Origin: Rhodanobacter sp. ANJX3
GTDB taxonomy: Bacteria; Pseudomonadota; Gammaproteobacteria; Xanthomonadales; Rhodanobacteraceae
DNA: 64,000 nt
Direction of reading: 5' to 3'
Assembly: GCF_014200755.1 (NCBI RefSeq)
Contig: NZ_JACHCM010000001.1
Coordinates: 164,123-228,122 of the forward strand
Both the position numbers and the translations under genes were made by a program. Positions 1 through 8,454 of the stretch are shown here, piece by piece (within the stretch, counting starts at the first letter, position 1; every line of letters begins with the position of its first letter). The notes beneath the pieces were generated by a model. The model was not told the origin of the DNA and searched no databases. It was given only the letters and a program-made list of their open reading frames with translations.

Positions 1-209
1 TCCCATAGGCCCAGCGAGTAGTGCGCCAGCGCCAGTTCGGCCGGATCGTCGTCCATCGCCACCAGATGACCCATCGCCGCCGCGGTGGCCACGCCGCCGA
101 TGGGGCCCGGTTCGACCATGGCCACGCGTAGACCCTGGGCGCTGGCATAGTCGGCGCAAGCGGCACCGACGATGCCTGCGCCCACTACGACCAGGTCATA
201 ACTTTTCAC
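1..209 (-). CDS. FAD-dependent oxidoreductase, N-terminal part (putative D-hydroxyproline dehydrogenase)
   Basis: The window edge cuts this gene; only about 69 N-terminal residues are visible. The protein opens with a Rossmann dinucleotide-binding motif, [15 protein letters not shown], typical of DadA-type FAD amino-acid oxidoreductases. The start is GTG at 209-207, which overlaps the epimerase stop as GTGA, so the two genes are translationally coupled. In hydroxyproline catabolism the epimerase makes cis-4-hydroxy-D-proline, which a FAD dehydrogenase oxidises; this neighbour fits that role. The function is inferred from context, since the catalytic domain lies outside the window. Confidence 0.8.
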   Translation of the reverse strand, partial: MKSYDLVVVGAGIVGAACADYASAQGLRVAMVEPGPIGGVATAAAMGHLVAMDDDPAELALAHYSLGLW

Positions 210-1147
210 GAGGCGCCGATGCCCCAGACCAGCGGATCGCGCTCGTCGAGCAGCAGCTGGCCTCGTGCCGTCACGTGGGCGGTACCGGTAATGCGCGGCA
301 GGACGCCGTGCGCGCCGGGCCGATACTGCGCTTCGAAGACGCTGCCCAGAATACCGGCCTGGCGCCAGACGCGTCCCGGCTCCAGCTTGCCATCCGCCGC
401 CAGACAAGCCACCTTGGCACTGGTGCCGGTGCCGCACGGCGAACGGTCGTAGGCCATGCCCGGGCACAGTACGAAATTGCACGCGTCGGCGTCGTCCTGG
501 ATCGACCCGGCATTGATCTCGATATGGTCGATCTCGGCATCCTGCGCGCCGGTGATGCCGGCGGCCGCCAGCGCCGCGCGAACCGCCTCGGTATACGTGG
601 TCAAACCGCGCTGGTTCGCCAGCGTCAGCGGCAGTGGCGTATCGTTGGTGATGAAAAACCAGTTGCCACCCCACGCGACATCGCCATGGATCTTGCCGTA
701 ACCCGGCACGTCCAGTTCGATATTTTTGGCATGGCGATAGCTTTCGACGTTGTCGACGGCCACGCGGCCGTCGGCATGCAGCTCCACGCCGACCATGCCC
801 ACTGGGGTTTCCAGCCGATGCTTGCCCGGCGCAATGCGACCCAGATGCAGCAGCGTGGTGATCAGGCCGATCGTACCGTGACCGCACATGCCCAGATAAC
901 CGACGTTGTTGAAGAAGATCACCCCCGCACAGGCGGTGGGGTCCTGTGGCGGCAGGAGCAGGGCGCCCACCATGGTGTCCGAACCGCGCGGTTCACAGGC
1001 AATCGCCTGGCGCCACAGGTCGTAATGGCTGCGAAACAGGTTGCGCCGCTCGGCCAGCGTGCCGTTGCCCAGATCGGGAAAGCCGGCCAGCACCACACGC
1101 GTGGGTTCGCCGCCGGTATGTGAATCGATAAAGTCGATAGTCTGCAT
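206..1147 (-). CDS. lhpA: 4-hydroxyproline 2-epimerase (proline racemase family)
   Basis: This cytoplasmic enzyme would interconvert trans-4-hydroxy-L-proline and cis-4-hydroxy-D-proline, the first step of hydroxyproline use. Its 313 residues match the family length. The family signature [10 protein letters not shown] is near the N-terminus, and both catalytic cysteines are present: Cys88 in MCGHGTIG and Cys238 in [12 protein letters not shown]. Having both argues for an epimerase/racemase rather than the Thr-containing 3-hydroxyproline dehydratase branch. It is coupled by a GTGA overlap to the FAD oxidoreductase and is divergent from a PAS-AraC regulator, the usual arrangement of a substrate-induced catabolic operon. 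Confidence 0.92.
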   Translation of the reverse strand: MQTIDFIDSHTGGEPTRVVLAGFPDLGNGTLAERRNLFRSHYDLWRQAIACEPRGSDTMVGALLLPPQDPTACAGVIFFNNVGYLGMCGHGTIGLITTLLHLGRIAPGKHRLETPVGMVGVELHADGRVAVDNVESYRHAKNIELDVPGYGKIHGDVAWGGNWFFITNDTPLPLTLANQRGLTTYTEAVRAALAAAGITGAQDAEIDHIEINAGSIQDDADACNFVLCPGMAYDRSPCGTGTSAKVACLAADGKLEPGRVWRQAGILGSVFEAQYRPGAHGVLPRITGTAHVTARGQLLLDERDPLVWGIGAS

Positions 1148-1358
1148 GCACTCATGCTCGCCTTCGCCGGCCCGGCGCGTCTAGAAAGCCTTGCGGGCAT
1201 TGAGTGCGGAATTCGGCACAGTGGTCGCGGGCGGTTCTTTTCGGGAACCGGATGGAAAAGCTTGCCGCCCAGGTGTCAACGCCGTCTATGATTAGGTGTG
1301 CCGAGAGCCAACCCTTCGTCGCATCCGTTCTGGCAAGGTCGTGGAGCCGTCGACTCGT
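1148..1358. promoter_or_regulatory. Divergent promoter region between the epimerase and AraC-type genes
   Basis: This 211-bp gap between divergent start codons must hold the promoters for the hydroxyproline operon and the regulator. I could not single out convincing -35/-10 boxes or an operator by eye. Confidence 0.4.
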
Positions 1359-2093
1359 ATGAAGATTTCTGCCGATGAAATAGAGGCGCTGTTCGATGCG
1401 CTGCCCGACGCGGTGTTCTTCGTCAAGGACACCGCGGGGCGTTATACGCATGCCAACCTGACCCTGGTGCGGCGGCTGGGTTTGAAACAGCGCCATCAGG
1501 TCATCGGCAAAAGCGTCACCGAGCTGTTCCCGTCCACCATGGGCGGCTCCTACGCCGCTCAGGATCGGCGCGTGCTCACCGGCGAAATCATCGAAAACCA
1601 GCTGGAAGTGCATATTTTCAACAACCGCGCGCCGGGCTGGTGCCTTACCTGCAAGCGACCGCTGATCGTGCGCGATGAAATTCGCGGCGTCATCGGCATC
1701 TCGCGCGACCTGGGCCAGCCTGACGGTCGACACCCTACCTACGATCGCCTGCGTCGCGTGCTCAATTACATGAACGAGCACTACGCCGAAAGCCTTCGCG
1801 TGCAGGCGCTGGCCGGACTGGCCGCGCTGTCGATCGCGCAGCTGGAGCGTCACTTTCGACGTGTATTCCAACTGACCCCGCAACAGGTGCTCACCAAGAT
1901 CCGCATCGAAGCCGCGATGCGCGCGCTGCAGGGGAGCGACACCGTCGCCTCCATCGGGCTTTCCTGCGGCTTCGTCGACCAGAGCGCGTTCGCCCGGCAA
2001 TTCAAGGCTACGGTCGGCATGACGCCACGCGACTATCGGACGATGGCATCGGCACCGTCGGAGAAAGAGGCCAAAGCCTCCACCGGCTCGTGA
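1359..2093 (+). CDS. PAS-domain AraC-family transcriptional regulator
   Basis: Residues about 5-110 form a PAS-like sensor (LPDAVFFVKDTAGRYTHAN) and residues about 130-240 a double helix-turn-helix AraC domain with the typical end GFVDQSAFARQFKATVGMTP. I chose ATG 1359, which begins at the conserved PAS region and follows a GTGGAG sequence; an upstream in-frame ATG at 1296 would add 21 low-complexity residues. It is divergent from the epimerase gene, so it probably activates hydroxyproline catabolism; ligand and operator are inference. Confidence 0.85.
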   Translation: MKISADEIEALFDALPDAVFFVKDTAGRYTHANLTLVRRLGLKQRHQVIGKSVTELFPSTMGGSYAAQDRRVLTGEIIENQLEVHIFNNRAPGWCLTCKRPLIVRDEIRGVIGISRDLGQPDGRHPTYDRLRRVLNYMNEHYAESLRVQALAGLAALSIAQLERHFRRVFQLTPQQVLTKIRIEAAMRALQGSDTVASIGLSCGFVDQSAFARQFKATVGMTPRDYRTMASAPSEKEAKASTGS

Positions 2094-2138
2094 CGCGGGA
2101 TAAACCGGGCGCCGGAAAATAGGTCGCGAACGCATTGG

Positions 2139-2220
2139 CCAAGAGGCTTGCAGCCGGCGCCGCTCAGCGCGAGTCGTGTCCGCTCACCTGACGCACGGCC
2201 TCCGGCCGCAAGCCTCTTGG
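2139..2220. repeat. 19-bp inverted repeat with a 44-bp spacer
   Basis: The arms at 2139-2157 and 2202-2220 are complementary over 19 bp with one mismatch (core CCAAGAGGCTTGC / GCAAGCCTCTTGG). It starts 46 bp after the AraC gene stop. No T-run follows, so it is not a classical terminator; it could be a REP/MITE-like element or an RNA processing stem. Confidence 0.6.
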
Positions 2221-2368
2221 TCATCACGTGCAGCCGAACAAGTATCCCCGCATCGACGTAAACCCCGGATAACAGCGGGGTGACATGTCGTATAGAACGC
2301 GTCAATTCGCAGATGACCTGCGAGCGAAGGACAGCGATGCGCTGATCCAAGTGGCGCATGGCATAGGC

Positions 2369-2395
2369 AAAAAGCGGCCACGCAGGCCGCTTTTT
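2369..2395. terminator. Bidirectional rho-independent terminator
   Basis: A perfect palindrome, AAAAAGCGGCC-ACGCA-GGCCGCTTTTT, lies between the rightward AraC gene and the leftward CsbD gene. T-runs on both strands suit termination of both convergent transcripts. Confidence 0.9.
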
Positions 2396-2423
2396 CGCTA
2401 TCGCTCACATTGCCGCGAGAGCG

Positions 2424-2678
2424 TCAGTCGCGGCTGGCCGTCAGACGTCCCAGCAGAAATGCCACACCCGCGGCAATCAGCACTTTATTCAACGGACGAT
2501 CGGCCGCCCACTCGCGCACGCGTTCGATGACGTCGCCGGCTGTGGCCTGCACATCGCCAGCGGCAGCGCGCGCCTTGCCCTTGGCTTGCTGGTCGGCGTC
2601 GCCGGTCAAAGCACCGGCGGCGTCCTGGATGCGGCCGGCCACTTTATTGACGGTGCCTTCGACTTGATTCTCGTTCAT
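2424..2678 (-). CDS. CsbD family stress protein with C-terminal membrane helix
   Basis: This 84-residue protein begins with a CsbD-like segment (NENQVEGTVNKVAGRIQDA) rich in Lys/Ala/Asp, followed by a DUF883-like end, DRPLNKVLIAAGVAFLLGRL, that could insert in the inner membrane. CsbD proteins are general-stress proteins of unknown mechanism. The hydrophobic tail is longer than in the minimal CsbD proteins and suggests a fused or membrane-tethered variant. It is transcribed alone and ends at the bidirectional terminator. Confidence 0.85.
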   Translation of the reverse strand: MNENQVEGTVNKVAGRIQDAAGALTGDADQQAKGKARAAAGDVQATAGDVIERVREWAADRPLNKVLIAAGVAFLLGRLTASRD

Positions 2679-2867
2679 GGGTAAAGACCTTACGGTTGGT
2701 TGACGTTAATCGAGACGATGCGCGAAACGTCGTGAAGAACATAGAAAGGGCGCACGCTTCCTCATCCGGCCGTTCAGGATAGGGTTCACCGGAGCACCGA
2801 ATGAAAGTCAGAAAGAGCCGGCTCAAAATCTCCACGCGAGGTGCGGTGACGCCGTAAAGAGACCCTG

Positions 2868-3074
2868 ATGCCGCATCGAAAAGAGCCATCGATTATGAGC
2901 CATCGAAATCGCCGACGAGCGGAGCCAACAACCCTCGTGGATCCGGCTCGCAATATCGGGGCCGAAACGGATAGTGACACCGGCTCCGCAGGCACGCCGC
3001 AGGGCAACGGCAATTCGGTACGAAGCGGCGATGTGGATGTCCCGATCGACGCCGGCGTAACTACCGATCGGTGA
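2868..3074 (+). CDS. Small hydrophilic hypothetical protein
   Basis: This 68-residue frame starts with ATG after AAAGAG; an in-frame ATG at 2895 is an alternative start. It has an Arg-rich beginning (SHRNRRRAEP) and an Asp/Gly/Ser/Thr-rich, probably disordered, remainder. No family is recognised. Support is limited to codon bias, a plausible ribosome-binding site and a terminator downstream at 3247. Confidence 0.4.
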   Translation: MPHRKEPSIMSHRNRRRAEPTTLVDPARNIGAETDSDTGSAGTPQGNGNSVRSGDVDVPIDAGVTTDR

Positions 3075-3246
3075 ACAAGCGATGGCGTAGCGGAGCAGGG
3101 CCGTTCGAACAAAATGACAGCGCTACTATGACATTCTGCTCACGTACTGCCGCTGATACTGGCATCGCCGGTCAAGGTAGCTTCTCTGCCTCGCCACGGA
3201 TGACGAATTCCGGCAATGAACAAATCGTGCAGTTCACTGCATGCCC

Positions 3247-3280
3247 AACCGCCCGGTCCTTCGCCGGGCGGTTTCTTTTT
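3247..3280 (+). terminator. Rho-independent terminator
   Basis: A perfect 10-bp stem AACCGCCCGG / CCGGGCGGTT with a 7-nt loop is followed by TTCTTTTT on the plus strand. The nearest upstream plus-strand gene is the small ORF ending at 3074, so a 170-nt 3' UTR or a small RNA may end here. Confidence 0.85.
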
Positions 3281-3431
3281 GGGGCTAGTCGATCTTGGAT
3301 GTTTCGTCCCGAGTTTCGTGGAGGCTGTCTGGTGGAAGTCGCGCCTCCAGAACGGCGGCCTGCCGGGTGAGTGGCCGTAGTAATTTGCCTCGGCCTCTGT
3401 CGGCGGTGAGACATATGGTCTTTGGCATGGC

Positions 3432-3659
3432 CTATCGCTTTCGCGAGTAATACCAACTGGACCCTTGCAAGTACCTCCATTCCAGCAGCGATGCAGGCAA
3501 ACGCGCGTTGGGCCAGCAGCGCCGCAATGCCGCCAACGCCATTTCCGCCGTTTCATGCCGACCGACTTCGCACTCATCGAGTAGCGTTCGCCACCGATGA
3601 CCATGCTCGACAATGCGTAGCAAACCGGGTTTGGAAGGATGGACGTACTGCCTCAACAC
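3432..3659 (-). CDS. Small hypothetical protein
   Basis: This is a 75-residue frame if GTG 3659 is used, which is preceded by GGAG at good spacing; the open frame extends upstream to an ATG at 3749 through poor-looking sequence. The visible pattern (YVHPSKPGLLRIVEHGHRWR, then AEMALAALRRCWPNARLPASL) looks protein-like: a basic beta-rich start then an amphipathic helix. No family is recognised. There is no operon context. Confidence 0.4.
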   Translation of the reverse strand: MLRQYVHPSKPGLLRIVEHGHRWRTLLDECEVGRHETAEMALAALRRCWPNARLPASLLEWRYLQGSSWYYSRKR

Positions 3660-3803
3660 GAGCGATCTCCGTGGCCTTGGTACCCATAGCGTAGAGGTCG
3701 TGCGATGACGTCTTCTTTGTTGTCTCAAGGCAATGAAATGACTGAACAAACCGGGTGACCGTTTTAGAGCCGGCTGGATGCTGTAAAGGGCGAACTGTGC
3801 CCA

Positions 3804-4340
3804 TCAATGAGAGCTACTGGCCGACTGTCTTTCCTGAATCTGCAAGGCCTCGGCTTCGTGTTTGCGAGTGACGACGCTGCGTTGAGCGTAGAGATAAGAA
3901 CCCAAAAGCGAGACTTTATAAGAATCGCTTTCCGCATCCTGTTGCGTGCCGTAATCGCGCAATAAACGCAATTCGCGTTCGGCTTCATCCAAGTCGCCTT
4001 TAGCGATCGTCAGCTCCACGACGCGGCAAGCGGGCTCGAAGGATGCGTGAAGGCGTTCCAGAGCCTGCTTGTTGTGAGGATCGAGCGCCAAGACGCTTAA
4101 ATAGAATTCGTAAAGGTTGCTGCCCTCGGGCGCGACGAGATGGTGGTCGCGAAATGCCGTCTCGGCAAGACCCGACAGAACGCCGATGCCGCTGGAATTG
4201 CCCACGGCGGCGCCATCCCCGGGCGCTATCGTCGAGGTATGAAAGTGCCACAATCCGAGGCCAAGCAACGCACTGACCGCGACAAGTGCCAACGCAAGAA
4301 GAATGTACTTGCGATGGGTACGAGCAAAGAGGCGCGACAT
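3804..4340 (-). CDS. Membrane-anchored hypothetical protein with TPR-like region
   Basis: With ATG 4340 (after GGTG) the protein has about 178 residues; upstream in-frame ATGs exist at 4373 and 4448. A basic start (SRLFARTHRKY) leads into one membrane helix (ILLALALVAVSALLGLGLW). A periplasmic region follows with helix pairs resembling TPR units (SVLALDPHNKQALERLHASF; GDLDEAERELRLLRDYG). Similar N-terminal layouts occur in some TonB- and FimV-like proteins, but no TonB C-terminal domain is present. Function unknown. Confidence 0.6.
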   Translation of the reverse strand: MSRLFARTHRKYILLALALVAVSALLGLGLWHFHTSTIAPGDGAAVGNSSGIGVLSGLAETAFRDHHLVAPEGSNLYEFYLSVLALDPHNKQALERLHASFEPACRVVELTIAKGDLDEAERELRLLRDYGTQQDAESDSYKVSLLGSYLYAQRSVVTRKHEAEALQIQERQSASSSH

Positions 4341-4484
4341 GGCATTCACCGATTTCGGGTTGGTTCGCTGCATCGCGAAATGTTCTTGACAACAAATCAG
4401 CCTATCCATCCAGTGTTGCGAATCGATGTATGGCTGACATGTCGCCATGCCACGTCCGATGGTTTGAATTCGCTAAACGACAGA

Positions 4485-4515
4485 CAAAAAAGAAGCCCCG
4501 CTTGGGACGGGGCTT
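4485..4515 (-). terminator. Rho-independent terminator, minus strand, without an obvious gene
   Basis: The stem AAGCCCCG / CGGGGCTT with a 7-nt loop has a CTTTTTT run on the minus strand. No minus-strand gene is recognisable between here and the divergent EAL gene at 4758, so it may end a small RNA encoded in 4516-4750. Confidence 0.7.
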
Positions 4516-4757
4516 AATTGGAGAGTCGGCGCACTATAGCGTCGCACTGTGACAGTTTCGTGTGTAACGGAACGGTACGCAAAAGAACGCTGGCAACAGG
4601 CTTTCATAACCTTCGATCGCCCGAAGGGCTTTTGTGCATGGAAAAAACTGGACGCCAAACAAAAGCGAACGACTGTCAGATGCTCGTGATACTTTCCCAC
4701 CACGAACCCAACCACCTCATACAAATGGTGAGTGCCTTTTGAGGCGCTATAGCTCAC

Positions 4758-6569
4758 ATGGCCATAGACATCGGTTCGATCCATTCCAACCTGTCGCTGC
4801 TCGACCAAGCCACCGGCGGTTCGGGCCTGCGCGCGGTTTTTCAGCCTATCGTGCGACTGGATTCCATGGCGGTGGTTGCGCACGAGGGGCTGTCCCGCCC
4901 AACGAACGGTCTTGGCATACTCGACTTGCTCGATTTGGCCCGTTCCAAAGGACGTCTCGGCGAATTCGAGTTGCTTGCCGCACGTACGGTTTGCACAGCC
5001 TTTGCCGCTCAGGACGTCGGTGGCCGGTTGCTTGTCAATCTCAGCGCGCACACCATTCTCCACGGAGGCTTGAAGCCAGACCTGCTTATTGCGGCGCTGT
5101 CCGATGCGGGAGTGAGCCTCGACCGGATCACGATCGAAATTACCGAACGCGACATCGTGGAAAATCCAGCGGAGTTGGCGCACGCGCTGGGCTATCTTCG
5201 AGCACGGGGAACGCGTATTGCGCTAGACGACTTCGGTAACGGTCACTCCAATTTCGAGATGTGGAATGAACTACATCCCGAGGTGGTGAAGATCGATCGT
5301 TATTTGGTCCATGGACTGGCGCATAGCGCCGAAAAGCTTGCCATCGTCCGAGCCCTGTGCAGTGTTGCCGAGACACTGGGTGCCGACCTGGTTGGCGAGG
5401 GCGTGGAAGACGCGGAAGACCTACGACTGCTTCGGGAACTCGGTATCTCCTACGCGCAGGGCTTTCTACTGGGTCGGCCCGTTGCCAACGCCGTGATCTC
5501 TGCGAGCGGTGAGGCTCGCGAAGCGCTTCGGCAACAAACGGTGCCGGTTCCTCCTCGCCCACGTGGGCCGGTTACCCAAAGGCCGCTGCAGGCGGCTCAT
5601 CTCGTGATTCTCGCGCCGTCCGTCACGTTGCAGCACACCAACGACGATGTCGCTGCGGTCTTCGCTCAGCATAGCGAGATACACGCCGTGGCCGTCACCG
5701 ATGGCGAACGCCCGCTGGGCCTGATCAATCGCAGGCTATTTACGGAACGGCTGGCGCAGCCTTTTGCGCGGGAACTGTTCGGTCGTAAGTCTTGCGAGAC
5801 CTTCATGAACGTGTCCCCCTTGCTGTGCGATGAGAAACAATCCGTCGAGAGCATGGCCGATGTGCTTCGCGGCGAGGACCAGCGTTACCTTACCGATGGA
5901 TTCATCATTACGCGTAACGGCTGCTATCTCGGTCTGGGCACGGGTGAGTCGCTGGTCAGGCGTGTCACCGAGCTCAGAGTCGAAGCGGCTCGCTACGCCA
6001 ATCCGCTCACTTTCCTTCCCGGCAATATTCCGGTGACTGAACATATCGAGAGGTTGATGCGCGAGAGGCGCCCATTCGTCGCCGCCTATGTCGATCTCAA
6101 CGACTTCAAACCGTTCAACGATCATTACGGTTACTTGCGCGGTGACGAAATGATCCGCTTGCTTGCAGCGATTCTCACCGCACGAATCGACTCCGAGCGA
6201 GATTTCGTCGGCCACATCGGTGGCGACGATTTCATGCTGCTTTTCCAAAGTGAGCAGTGGCAGTCCATCTGCCGCACCATCATTGCCGAGTTCAATGAGC
6301 GCTCGCGCTCCTTGTTCGATGCCGGCGACCTCGATCTAGGCGGCATCCACGGCGAGGATCGCCGTGGCGCCAAACAGTTTTTTCCGTTGACGACGGTATC
6401 GATCGGCGCAGTCAACATTCAAACGTCGTTCCCTCGGCGTCCGGAGATGATCGCTACGCTCGCTGCGAGAGCCAAGCGTCGAGCAAAGCGCGAACGCTCG
6501 GGTTTCCATGTTCTTTCGGGTTATTCCACGGAATCAACCGAAGCCGCCGAGGGAGCGACGCCGTATTAG
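4758..6569 (+). CDS. EAL-CBS-GGDEF c-di-GMP signalling protein
   Basis: This 603-residue soluble protein has a reversed domain order: EAL (about 20-260), a CBS-like region (about 280-410) and GGDEF (about 420-590). EAL residues look intact: EGL in place of EAL, NLSA, IEITERD, LDDFGNGHSNF, VKIDR, VGEGVED, QGFLLGRP. The GGDEF signature is HIGGDDF, so GGDDF replaces GGDEF. It is probably a c-di-GMP phosphodiesterase with a cyclase-like or GTP-sensing C-terminus, and the CBS part may bind adenine nucleotides. No transmembrane segment is seen. Its stop overlaps that of the convergent phnM gene. Confidence 0.9.
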   Translation: MAIDIGSIHSNLSLLDQATGGSGLRAVFQPIVRLDSMAVVAHEGLSRPTNGLGILDLLDLARSKGRLGEFELLAARTVCTAFAAQDVGGRLLVNLSAHTILHGGLKPDLLIAALSDAGVSLDRITIEITERDIVENPAELAHALGYLRARGTRIALDDFGNGHSNFEMWNELHPEVVKIDRYLVHGLAHSAEKLAIVRALCSVAETLGADLVGEGVEDAEDLRLLRELGISYAQGFLLGRPVANAVISASGEAREALRQQTVPVPPRPRGPVTQRPLQAAHLVILAPSVTLQHTNDDVAAVFAQHSEIHAVAVTDGERPLGLINRRLFTERLAQPFARELFGRKSCETFMNVSPLLCDEKQSVESMADVLRGEDQRYLTDGFIITRNGCYLGLGTGESLVRRVTELRVEAARYANPLTFLPGNIPVTEHIERLMRERRPFVAAYVDLNDFKPFNDHYGYLRGDEMIRLLAAILTARIDSERDFVGHIGGDDFMLLFQSEQWQSICRTIIAEFNERSRSLFDAGDLDLGGIHGEDRRGAKQFFPLTTVSIGAVNIQTSFPRRPEMIATLAARAKRRAKRERSGFHVLSGYSTESTEAAEGATPY

Positions 6570-7708
6570 AAAGTGCGTTCGCCTCTTACCCAGACCTGAC
6601 GAACGACGGGTAATCCGTCCATCGCACGCATCCGTACGAGGTCCGCGCGATACCCTGGCGTAAGCTGACCACGATCATGCAGACCCAGCGCCCTGGCCGG
6701 ATTCAGTGCGACTGTCGCTATGGCGCGTGGCATCGACCATCCTGCATGAGTGTGCAGCATGAACGCACCGTGCAGCAGACTCGCCGGCACGTAGTCGGAC
6801 GACAGCATATCGAGGCGATCGGCTTTGGCCAGGTCCAAGGCTGAGGCATTGCCCGAGTGCGAGCCGCCGCGCACCACGTTGGGTGCACCCATGACGGTAG
6901 TCAGGCCAAGCTTTTTTGCGGCATCGGCAGCTATCAGTGTCGTGGGAAACTCGGAAATAGTCACACCGATGTGCTGTGCATGGGCCACTTGTTCCGCATT
7001 GGTATCGTCGTGGCTTGCCAGCACGACATTTCTGCCGCGTGCAAGGTCGAGGACGGCCTTTTCGTGGCGCGCACTGTAGCTGGCTTGTTGATCGACGCGA
7101 CGCTTCACGACGTCGGCGAACTCCTCTTCGGTCCAGGTCATGTGATTCTTGCTGTAGTACTTTCGGTACTGTTCGATGTCCTGGTACTGGCGTTGTCCCG
7201 GTGTGTGATCCATCAGCGACAGTAAGCGAACGCTGCTGTGATTCATCAGCGGCTCCAGCGCCTCGAGCAATCGCGGGTATGCCAGTTCGCAGCGCAGGTG
7301 AATCCAGTGATCGGCGCGCAGGGCGCCGCTGGCCTGTCCGGCGAGAATGGCATCGTAGGTGCTACGCAGCGTTTCGATGCGCACGCTTTCTTCTTCAAGA
7401 TCTCCAACCGACAGCGCATCGAAGACCGTGGTGATGCCAGACGCCACGATTTGCGCATCGTGGGTCAGCACGGCGGAAAGCGCTGGCCAGATCACGCCGG
7501 CGCGGGGCATCAGATGTTTTTCCAGATTGTCGGTGTGCAATTCGATCAAGCCGGGTATGACGAAATCGCCATCGCAGTCGATAGCCCCCGGAGCTTGCGT
7601 CGATCCCTCGTCCACGAGCCGAATGAGGCCGTTTCGGGCAATCAAGGTGCCGTGCACGACGCTATCGTCGAGCACGATGCGAGCATTGGTCAGAACCAAA
7701 TCATTCAT
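6566..7708 (-). CDS. phnM: PhnM, alpha-D-ribose 1-methylphosphonate 5-triphosphate diphosphatase
   Basis: This amidohydrolase-fold enzyme releases pyrophosphate from ribose phosphonate triphosphate in the C-P lyase pathway. The 380 residues match the family. Metal-binding motifs are visible: PGLIELHTDNLEKHLMPR near residue 60 and VLASHDDTNAEQV near residue 235. The ATG at 7708 is set by homology of the MNDLVLTNARIV start; its ribosome-binding site is weak. It is the last gene of the leftward phn operon, 23 bp after phnL, and overlaps the convergent EAL gene at the stop codons. Confidence 0.95.
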   Translation of the reverse strand: MNDLVLTNARIVLDDSVVHGTLIARNGLIRLVDEGSTQAPGAIDCDGDFVIPGLIELHTDNLEKHLMPRAGVIWPALSAVLTHDAQIVASGITTVFDALSVGDLEEESVRIETLRSTYDAILAGQASGALRADHWIHLRCELAYPRLLEALEPLMNHSSVRLLSLMDHTPGQRQYQDIEQYRKYYSKNHMTWTEEEFADVVKRRVDQQASYSARHEKAVLDLARGRNVVLASHDDTNAEQVAHAQHIGVTISEFPTTLIAADAAKKLGLTTVMGAPNVVRGGSHSGNASALDLAKADRLDMLSSDYVPASLLHGAFMLHTHAGWSMPRAIATVALNPARALGLHDRGQLTPGYRADLVRMRAMDGLPVVRQVWVRGERTF

Positions 7709-7731
7709 GGAGAAGTGCCGTTGAGTTGAAT

Positions 7732-8454
7732 TTAAGCGATCGATAGCTGACGCATGGGGAATAGCCGCGTTGCAACGCGATGACGCATGTCGTCGTCGTG
7801 GAAGATGCCCAGTACTGCCGTACCGGCCGCGCTCGCTTCCTGCAGCAGTTCGGCGACGACATCGCGGTTGCCGCCGTCGAGCGAGGCCGTCGGCTCGTCC
7901 AGCAAAAGCAGCGGACGCGCAACGATCAAGCCGCGAGCGATATTGACCCGCTGCTGTTCCCCGCCGGAGAACGTGCCGGGCGGCAGACGCCAAAGGCGCT
8001 CCGGCACATTCAGTCGGCGCAGCAGGGCGCTGGAGCGATCTCGCGCCTCTTCTACGTGTGCACCTGCCTCGACCAACGGACCCGCAACAACATCCAGTGC
8101 AGGCACCCTGGGAATGACCCGCAGGAATTGGCTGACATAGCCCAGCGTGCGCCGTCGAACGTCGAGCACCTGATGCGGGGTGGCTTCGGTCAGATCGAGC
8201 CAGTCGCCATCGTGGCGCACGCGCACGGTGCCGCGGCTGGTGCGGTAGTTGCCGTAGACCACCCGCAGCAGGCTGCTCTTGCCCGCGCCGGACGGGCCGG
8301 AGAGCACCACGCACTCGCCGGCGTGCAGGGTGAGGTCGATATCGCTCAGCACGTCGAGATGCGTATCGTCTTGATGGTGCAGCTCGAACGATTTGCCTAG
8401 TCCGCGCAGCTCAAGCATCGGCAACGCGTGGTTGGTCGTAGTGGAAGCGGTCAT
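7732..8454 (-). CDS. phnL: PhnL, C-P lyase ABC-type ATPase subunit
   Basis: The 240 residues form an ABC ATPase: Walker A GPSGAGKSS, signature FSGGEQQR, Walker B LLLLDEPTASLD. In Escherichia coli, PhnL with PhnG, PhnH and PhnI couples ATP and phosphonate to form ribose 1-phosphonate 5-triphosphate; it is not a transporter. It overlaps phnK by ATGA at 8451-8454, and the order K-L-M is the canonical one. Confidence 0.95.
   Translation of the reverse strand: MTASTTTNHALPMLELRGLGKSFELHHQDDTHLDVLSDIDLTLHAGECVVLSGPSGAGKSSLLRVVYGNYRTSRGTVRVRHDGDWLDLTEATPHQVLDVRRRTLGYVSQFLRVIPRVPALDVVAGPLVEAGAHVEEARDRSSALLRRLNVPERLWRLPPGTFSGGEQQRVNIARGLIVARPLLLLDEPTASLDGGNRDVVAELLQEASAAGTAVLGIFHDDDMRHRVATRLFPMRQLSIA

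Noticed and set aside
4473..5183. 236-codon minus-strand frame reaching the terminator at 4485
   Set aside because: Mostly antisense to the EAL domain with no protein-like features; a small RNA is more plausible.
6566..8314. Longer phnM frame starting at 8314
   Set aside because: The first 202 codons are antisense-like filler in the phnL region; PhnM similarity starts at ATG 7708.
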